NCBI RefSeq assembly: GCF_026212465.1
Contig: NC_080057.1
Coordinates: forward strand, 16,068,209 to 16,132,208
DNA: 64,000 nucleotides
DNA from: Amaranthus tricolor
Lineage: Eukaryota; Streptophyta; Magnoliopsida; Caryophyllales; Amaranthaceae
Direction of reading: 5' to 3'
Shown: piece by piece, positions 58,480 through 64,000 of the stretch
Numbering within the stretch: position 1 is the first letter of the stretch
How the letters are laid out: every line of letters begins with the position of its first letter
Position numbers and translations under genes: made by a program
Notes under the pieces: generated by a model
Told to the model about the DNA's origin: nothing
The model's input: the letters and a program-made list of their open reading frames with translations, nothing else
Database searches by the model: none

Positions 58480-59727
58480 CCATTCAAGCAATTGGTGTTG
58501 ATCATGCTCAAGTTAAGAGGCAAAAGAAGCTGAAACTGTCGAATCAAGCTCCATTTGGCCGAATGGAAAAGTCATTCGGTCGAATGGCCCCTGTTTTCTC
58601 AAAGAAGATTCACCAAAGCTGCTGGAATAGGCAAATGACACACCGTTCGGGCGAATGGTCCCATTCGACCGAATGGAACTTTCATTCGGGCGAACCAATC
58701 TCAGAGAAAGTTCCTAAAATTATTAAAACATCGAGATTCGGGCGAATAGACCTATTTTCTGCAGGAACCGTATTTTTTCTCAAGCCAAACTCAAGGGCAT
58801 TTTTGGGCATTAGAATTTTCTTTACTTAGAGGGTATAAATACCCCACTTTCTGTAGAAACAAGGGGAGCAAGCCCTAATACATTCTCTAATATAGCTTTA
58901 TTACTTAGCTTTTTAAGTAAAAACCCTAGTTTATCATATTTTGAATATCTCAATCTTTTATTTCAAGTCTTTACTTTCTAGTTTGGATTTTAATCTTGAT
59001 TATTGAATCTTTGCCACCTCCTTATTGTAGCATCAACATTTGGTTTTAAGTATCAATCTCCTCATTGCTTCGAGTTCATTTAATGCATTTACTTTGAGTT
59101 CATTTATTGAATTTATTGTCTTGCCTTATATTTATTGCTCATCTAGAATAGTTTCTACATTACTTTTACTATTGTTGGTTTCTTTTGATCACCATTATCT
59201 ATGGTTTTTGTTCTATTGATTATCATTGTTTCCTATATTTCAATCATGTGTGAGTAGTTCTCCTTGGGGATTGATTAGTGAAGCCCTAGGAATGTTTATG
59301 CTCTTTATTGTTTAGGATTAGGAAAATGATGATAATGATTAGTTCTCGAAACCTAATGCGAATCTTGTCCTGCAACTCCTCCGGAGACATAGGGCGATTA
59401 TAGGTCGTTCGTTGTGATTTGTGGAATCACCAACTTCCTCTCGCACTCTTGGGTGTCTAGACTAGTTATTGTTTAATTTCCTCTAACCCAATATATGCTC
59501 TTTTAAGATCGCCTTCCTAGGGTGAATCTAATCTCAACCCCTTTTTCTCCCCTTTGATTTATATTGTTAATCAATCGTGCTTGTTATTTCCGTCATTAGT
59601 TTTAGATGCTCTTCAACCTATAAAAAAAATAAGTTATGTTGAGACGCAGAGTTTATTGTCAACCTCGTCCTCGTGGTTCAATCCCTTACCCCACTATACT
59701 TGTGTAGTGCGTAGGTTGTTATAAGTA
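58480..59727 (+). repeat. LTR-like remnant with TATA box and palindromic U3 motifs
   Basis: Between 58552 and ~58748 the word cattcggtcgaatgg and variants occur six times; then a TATA box at 58834-58841 and a long leader with aaaccctag (near 58922). It ends with a gtcaacctcgtcctcgtgg and ccactatacttgtgtag stretch of the kind found at the 3' end of plant gypsy LTRs (Athila/Tat-like). No coding, no second LTR and no clear primer site. Confidence 0.5.
58834..58841 (+). promoter_or_regulatory. Putative TATA box of the LTR remnant
   Basis: tataaata, followed by ccccac; it lies ~94 bp after the last cattcg-type palindrome. Inferred. Confidence 0.5.
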
Positions 59728-60313
59728 TTGTTTGGTTCAAGGTTTAGCATAGACGACTGTGAAAATCTTGCTATCAGGCAGACAAACCATACTCGTACTC
59801 CTCAAGTAGGAGTAAAGAGGGATGTGCGCTGTCAAGAAACCCTCCAACTGATACCTGCGCCTGGTAGAGGTCGAATCCCAAACCTTTTGCTCTACATGCA
59901 GATGCTTTGTTCATTAAGTCACAATTACTTTTGGTTTATAATGGAATTTAAAATAAAAACCAATAATTATTACACTAAAAATATAAATTAGCAACATTTA
60001 TTTTAATGTCACTAAATCCAACTCCTTCCATTATAATGATTTTGTCCCAGTTCATTTGAGCACGTTTGTCAAGACATATATTGAAATCTTATTATCTCTA
60101 ATGGTACATAACTAAAAATTATAAAAAGTTAATATTAATAATCCTTGCGTTGAGACGAATCAAACAAGATCCCACTTGAATATGTTTTAACTTATAGATT
60201 AAGAATAAAATACAAATTAAGAGTGAACTTCAAATAGTGTCAGAAAATCAAATAAAACAAAGTTACTGAAACGGAAGAAATATGTCGCAAAAAATTAATT
60301 TTATTATAGTGAA

Positions 60314-60776
60314 TACTACTCAAGACATACTTTTCTTTCCTTCTTAATTTGCCTCATTTTATGTTTTAAGTGTCTTCACTCATTTTACATGATTCAGTGT
60401 GCTTGTCTCGTACATAAATAAGTAAAAAGCCGAAAAAGCAATGTATATGAAGCATTGAAAAAACTTGGACATTGCAAGTGTTATGTTTGATAAAGAAAGG
60501 GAGTTGGTTCCAACTTTCAAAATCATTTCAAAAAGGAATTGTAGCACTAATGGATATTAATAAAATTAGCAGGTCATTTTAATATCTAATGCTCGGAATT
60601 TGGTGAGATTGTTACGATGATTGCACTTTTTAATATCATCTTTTTAATTTATAGTGGTATAACTTGTAAATATTAAATTTAACAGCTATAATTTATAAGT
60701 GTTTTTTTAATAAATGATTCAATCTTAAATACTAGAGCATTAGATTTAGATTTAAATTTGGAATATACAGTACACA
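60314..60776. other. Stretch downstream of the metal-domain gene without recognised features
   Basis: AT-rich, no ORF or repeat recognised. Confidence 0.35.
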
Positions 60777-60784
60777 CTAGTCCT
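60777..60784. other. hAT MITE target duplication, left (ctagtcct)
   Basis: Recurs exactly at 61076-61083; 8 bp is the hAT target duplication length. Confidence 0.85.
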
Positions 60785-61075
60785 CGGGGCCGTTCCTGAG
60801 GGTAGGCAAGGAGTGTTGCCGCCCAGGGCCCAGCATCCATAGGGGGCCAATTTTAAGTATAATCCGTAAATTTACAATAGACATATTTAGAAAGAAGCCA
60901 TGTTTGAGAGTGAACGAAGAAGATGAATTTTGAAAAAAAAAAAATATTTCATTATAAAAGGATTCGTCTCTATTATTATTTCAAGTACCTATTAAAGATT
61001 ATAATCGATCTTTTATAGGCAGTGCCTATATCTATTAATTTGTCTAGGACCCACAAAATACCAGTAACGGAATTG
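60785..61075. mobile_element. hAT-type MITE (291 bp)
   Basis: Starts cggggccgttcctgaggg and ends ccagtaacggaattg. The ends are imperfect inverted repeats (ccgttcctg against ccgttactg). The ggggccgttcctg...gcccagggccc head is the common left end of plant hAT elements. It is flanked by a perfect 8-bp duplication and has no transposase. Confidence 0.82.
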
Positions 61076-61284
61076 CTAGTCCTCCACTCTACCATGCACA
61101 AAAATCAGCATAAAAAAACTTCTTTATAATAATGATAGTTTTAACAAGTATTTAAAAAAGCTTAACAAACTTAATGTAATAATAGGAAAAGTAGTGCTTA
61201 AAAGCAGTATGAAATATACATCAAGTAGATGAGCTTGAATACAGAGCTTGGTAGTATAGCTAGCTCCTTCTTCATGATCCTTAA

Positions 61285-63269
61285 TTAATGGAAGTATTCA
61301 ACCATGGAAGAATTTGATGATGAAGAAGATGAAGATGATGAGTTTGATAGTGGTGATGGCCAGAACTGAGCATTCTTCACCTTTGAAATGCTTGTTAATA
61401 CACTTAATGGTGTCACATTCCCTTTTACTGTCACTTTTTTTGTTTCCAAATCTATGCTAAACGATGTCACTCCTGCATTACAACAAGCCAATTAATATTT
61501 CTCAAACTCCTATTTTCCAAGTATCATATAGAAGTATTACTTAATACACTTCTAAATTTTAGTTTAGGTTGTATTTTGAAAATATTTAATTCACTTTAAA
61601 TTATAGATTTTAATTATAAAATCATAAATTAATAATTTGAAAATGCAAAGGTGTGGAAAATCATTTTTTAAATTTCAATTTTACCTAATTTTAAATGACA
61701 GGTAGAATTAGTTCAAATTCAAGTTTATTTTTTAAAATTTATCAACAATAATATAAGACACTTTTAAGTTTATAAATAAAATTATCATTCTCAAACATAT
61801 TTTTATTTAATTTCCTGGTAATTTAGCATTAATTAATTCTCAAACATAGTATTATACACCGTATCTGTTAAAAAGATTAGTATTGCCATGTAATTAACGT
61901 CAAAGAGATCCCAATATATGATAATACAGTAATAGTTTATTACTCAAAATTGCGACACGTTAGCATTTTATTGTACTTTACACTCGGTCACCTTTATCCA
62001 AATTTCACAAATCATAACTTACATATTTCCAATTTACTCCTTAAACAGTTTGGACGTTCAAATAGGTTTTGCACCTTATATTTTACTTCCACTTAATTAT
62101 GGTTACTTGTAAATATTATTTTGATGATCGAATTTTATTTGAATAATTATTGTATCAGGTCGGCTTACGACTAAATAAGTTCTCTTTGAAGTGTGCATTT
62201 TAATATCTAATGTCTTAGTTTTAACCTTAAAATAACTTGTTAAGCATTATATAACTAAAAACGAGTATATTATATAAAAATAGATTTTTCAATTAACTTA
62301 ATTGTGAGTATTTATCCCAATATAAAATTATCTAATGTAATTATCCAAAAAAATATTATTATTAAAAAAAGAATCATTAGATAGAATAATTTAGATACAA
62401 TAATACTTTTAGATACAAATATACAATAATGAAACTAAGAGTCATTACCATTTTTTATTACTAACAACCAAATGCAATCAATGGAATATTATCTTCCATT
62501 ACCATTCTTTAGTCATGCACACCAAACAAAAGAATATTCATTACCAATTCTCATATCCATTCCTTCATCACTATTGCCATTACAATATTTCATTCTCATT
62601 ACTTCATTACCATCAACCAAATGGGCCGTTTAGTTACTAATCTCTTATGGTCTCCATCCAATTTATCAAAATTAGCTAGTATCAAAACGAAATAATAAGA
62701 CATTTAATTAGAATTTTTTTAGAGTGTTTTTATTAACGGTTTTTTATCCTATGCATCTGGTGATAAATTTAAATTACAAAGGAGATAAATTATTGAAATT
62801 GAATTGATATATATTCTTCAAAGATTTATTATAGTCGCTAATTATCGAAAATATTACAAATTATATTTCAAAAAATTCACCTGATTAATATGTTAGAAAT
62901 ATCATTTTATTAAATGGAATATTTGTATTTAGTGATCAAGAAAATCAATAATTGATTTACCTTCCATCTTGGAGAGATGTTTCCTAAGCTTACCAGCACA
63001 ACCTTTGCAGTGCAATGACACCCTCAATACCACAACCTGTATATTATCCCCACGCAGTAAAAATCATACACTTTTACTCTTTTTCAGGAATTAAAAACAG
63101 CAACAGACAACAAAATCATTAAACGTAATGTAATTTAATTAAAAATATATTTCATCTGTATAACACTGCCTTAAACTCGTAATACCAACCATATTCATAT
63201 AGTATTATATTAATATAATATACTCTTACAATACAACCTCTGAACATAAAAGACACGCTTTATTAAAAG

Positions 63270-63317
<48 letters not shown>

Positions 63318-64000
63318 CAAATAATAATACTTAAGCCCAATTAATCCAAAATTAATTAACGTTATGTTTGGTAATTAGTGGGAGTAAAAATGATTTGTAG
63401 TGTAAACTTTTATAATATGTATCATTTCATTCTCATGGCAATGAAAGTTCATCATGAAAAAAGTTTTTTTCTTCATAATTTTCTATTACCATTTAATACC
63501 ACATGTTCAAATGGTAATGCATTGAAATGAATTTTATGAAGAAAATGAGATTGATGAAGGAGAATAACCATGTTTATCAAACTTTTGCAAGAGATAATCC
63601 TACAAAAATTACACTAATTTTTCATTACTATTACCACCATTTAGTATCGATTAACAAACAGACCGTAAGTGTTAAAAATCAACTAAAAATTTAAGTGGGT
63701 GGTTGAGACTACATAATATGTTATATACTCTACTAGATCCCCACAAACAAAAGCCCTTTGAGCTATAAGTATGAATACAACACATGCTTTTTTTATACAT
63801 GACACGAAATATTTCACTTGAATTTGATGGGTGGTTGAAATTCATATAGGTAACTTTTTATCATATTTGCTACTAGTACTACGTTAAATAATTAATTCAA
63901 CCAAAAGTTTACGATGATGATGGTTAAGACCTATTGTTATATACCGTAACATTAAAATTAACAGAGTAATTTAATAACATTAAATACCTTGTCAAGAGAT
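61285..64000 (-). CDS. Heavy-metal-associated domain protein (NaKR/HIPP-like), 3' part
   Basis: Minus-strand gene, partial at its 5' end (beyond the window). Exon 63988-64000 (end of exon 1, ...SLDK) joins via a donor (GTATTT) and a 951-bp intron to exon 2, 62961-63036 (acceptor ATACAG). Exon 2 encodes VVVLRVSLHCKGCAGKLRK, then HLSKMEG. A 1488-bp intron leads to exon 3, 61285-61472 (acceptor AATGCAG), encoding VTSFSIDLETKKVTVKGNVT, PLSVLTSISKVKNAQFWPSP, then a poly-Ser tail and SSMVEYFH, stop TAA. Phases fit across both introns. The CxxC (CKGC) metal site with the beta-alpha-beta fold end is a heavy-metal-associated domain. The ISKVKNAQFWPS end is typical of SODIUM POTASSIUM ROOT DEFECTIVE (NaKR)-type proteins of the HIPP group, which bind metal and act in phloem and ion transport. 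Exact subfamily member not decided. Confidence 0.88.
61473..62960 (-). other. Intron 2 of the metal-domain gene
   Basis: GT (62959-62960) to AG (61473-61474) on the minus strand, AT-rich. It contains a partial MITE (about 62440-62628). Confidence 0.75.
62440..62628. mobile_element. Partial MITE, same family as 55261
   Basis: The right end accatcaaccaaatgggcc and the attctcattac words match the right end of the 55261-55562 element. The left end is unclear. Confidence 0.45.
63271..63317. repeat. (TTA)n microsatellite
   Basis: About 15 uninterrupted units within intron 1. Confidence 0.93.
63361..63664. mobile_element. MITE (~300 bp), same family as 55261
   Basis: Left end atgtttggtaattagtggg; the right end on the other strand reads ggtctgtttgttaatcgat with aaatggtggtaat. 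Imperfect inverted ends and similar interior words (tcattctcat, attaccaccattta). No transposase. Confidence 0.6.

Larger units (their letters stand above)
57884..60313. mobile_element. Possible non-autonomous CACTA-like element with a nested LTR
   Basis: Starts cactacaacataacacag and ends tattatagtg (CACTATAAT reversed), both CACTA-like termini. A sub-repeat tagcgacatttaatttaaatgtca (near 57919) recurs inside the right end as tagcaacatttattttaatgtca (near 59982), and gcgacat/gtcgcaa words are near both ends. The flanking 3-bp duplications do not match (agt/aat), so this is tentative. An LTR remnant (58480-59727) sits in the middle. Confidence 0.4.
63037..63987 (-). other. Intron 1 of the metal-domain gene
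   Basis: Donor at 63986-63987 and acceptor at 63037-63038 on the minus strand. It holds a (TTA)n microsatellite and a MITE. Confidence 0.65.

Noticed and set aside
59855..59885. ggtagaggtcgaatccc, resembling a pol III box B
   Set aside because: No box A at tRNA spacing and no clover-leaf; chance or a small repeat.
1..64000. CRISPR array, rRNA genes, organelle insertions, operons
   Set aside because: The regular repeats are long satellite monomers without spacer structure. No rRNA or plastid/mitochondrial gene was recognised, and the DNA is clearly plant nuclear.

Overview
This is plant nuclear DNA. It carries plant-type Ty1-copia and Ty3-gypsy retrotransposons with initiator-Met tRNA primer sites, a CACTA fragment, MITEs, and one spliced plant gene on the minus strand. 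I infer a eudicot, perhaps Caryophyllales/Amaranthaceae from the general look of the Sirevirus-type copia element, but nothing seen fixes the species. The only confident host gene is the heavy-metal-associated-domain gene at the right edge. Almost everything else is repeats.

Layout. (1) 1-40805 is one satellite array of ~0.94-1.12 kb monomers, split by two large insertions into blocks 1-10920, 21116-25193 and 38814-40805. Each monomer holds a tandem ~205-bp duplication and two to five ~168-bp subrepeats. The left block is a recently homogenised higher-order repeat (A-B-C, ~3.0 kb); the right blocks are more diverged. (2) 10921-21115 is a complete Sirevirus-type Ty1-copia element with target duplication taggt, a broken gag, an intact pol frame and an intact 559-residue env-like ORF. 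(3) 25194-38813 is a minus-strand Tekay/Del-type chromovirus (Ty3-gypsy) with target duplication tgtgt, a pre-gag acidic ORF, and a gag-pol carrying stops, frameshifts and a 3-kb solo LTR (29806-32826, target duplication gtaat) inserted in the reverse transcriptase region. (4) At 40806 the satellite meets the 3' end of a CACTA transposon with a C48 (Ulp1-like) protease fragment, ending in TAGTG at 41660.

(5) 41661-60300 is AT-rich and made of repeat debris: a 57-bp-arm hairpin, TTCGGGT-rich dispersed repeats (one full copy at 53695-54632 with probable Mutator-like ends), two oppositely oriented Athila/Tat-like LTR ends, a long LTR with primer site (47091-50758), a SINE-like piece, a Sirevirus LTR fragment (52337-53660), MITEs, and a further LTR with TATA box (58480-59727) possibly nested in a CACTA-like non-autonomous element. 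(6) 60777-64000 holds a 291-bp hAT MITE with a perfect 8-bp target duplication, then the 3' exons of a NaKR/HIPP-like heavy-metal-domain gene on the minus strand, whose first exon runs off the window.

Insertion order follows from nesting: satellite first, then the Sirevirus and the chromovirus into it, then the solo-LTR element into the chromovirus. I found no CRISPR, rRNA, confident tRNA or operon. I found no convincing undescribed system. The best leads are the satellite's layered structure and its junction with a CACTA intron, the pre-gag ORF of the chromovirus, the uneven divergence between the chromovirus LTRs, and the separately placed env-like ORF.
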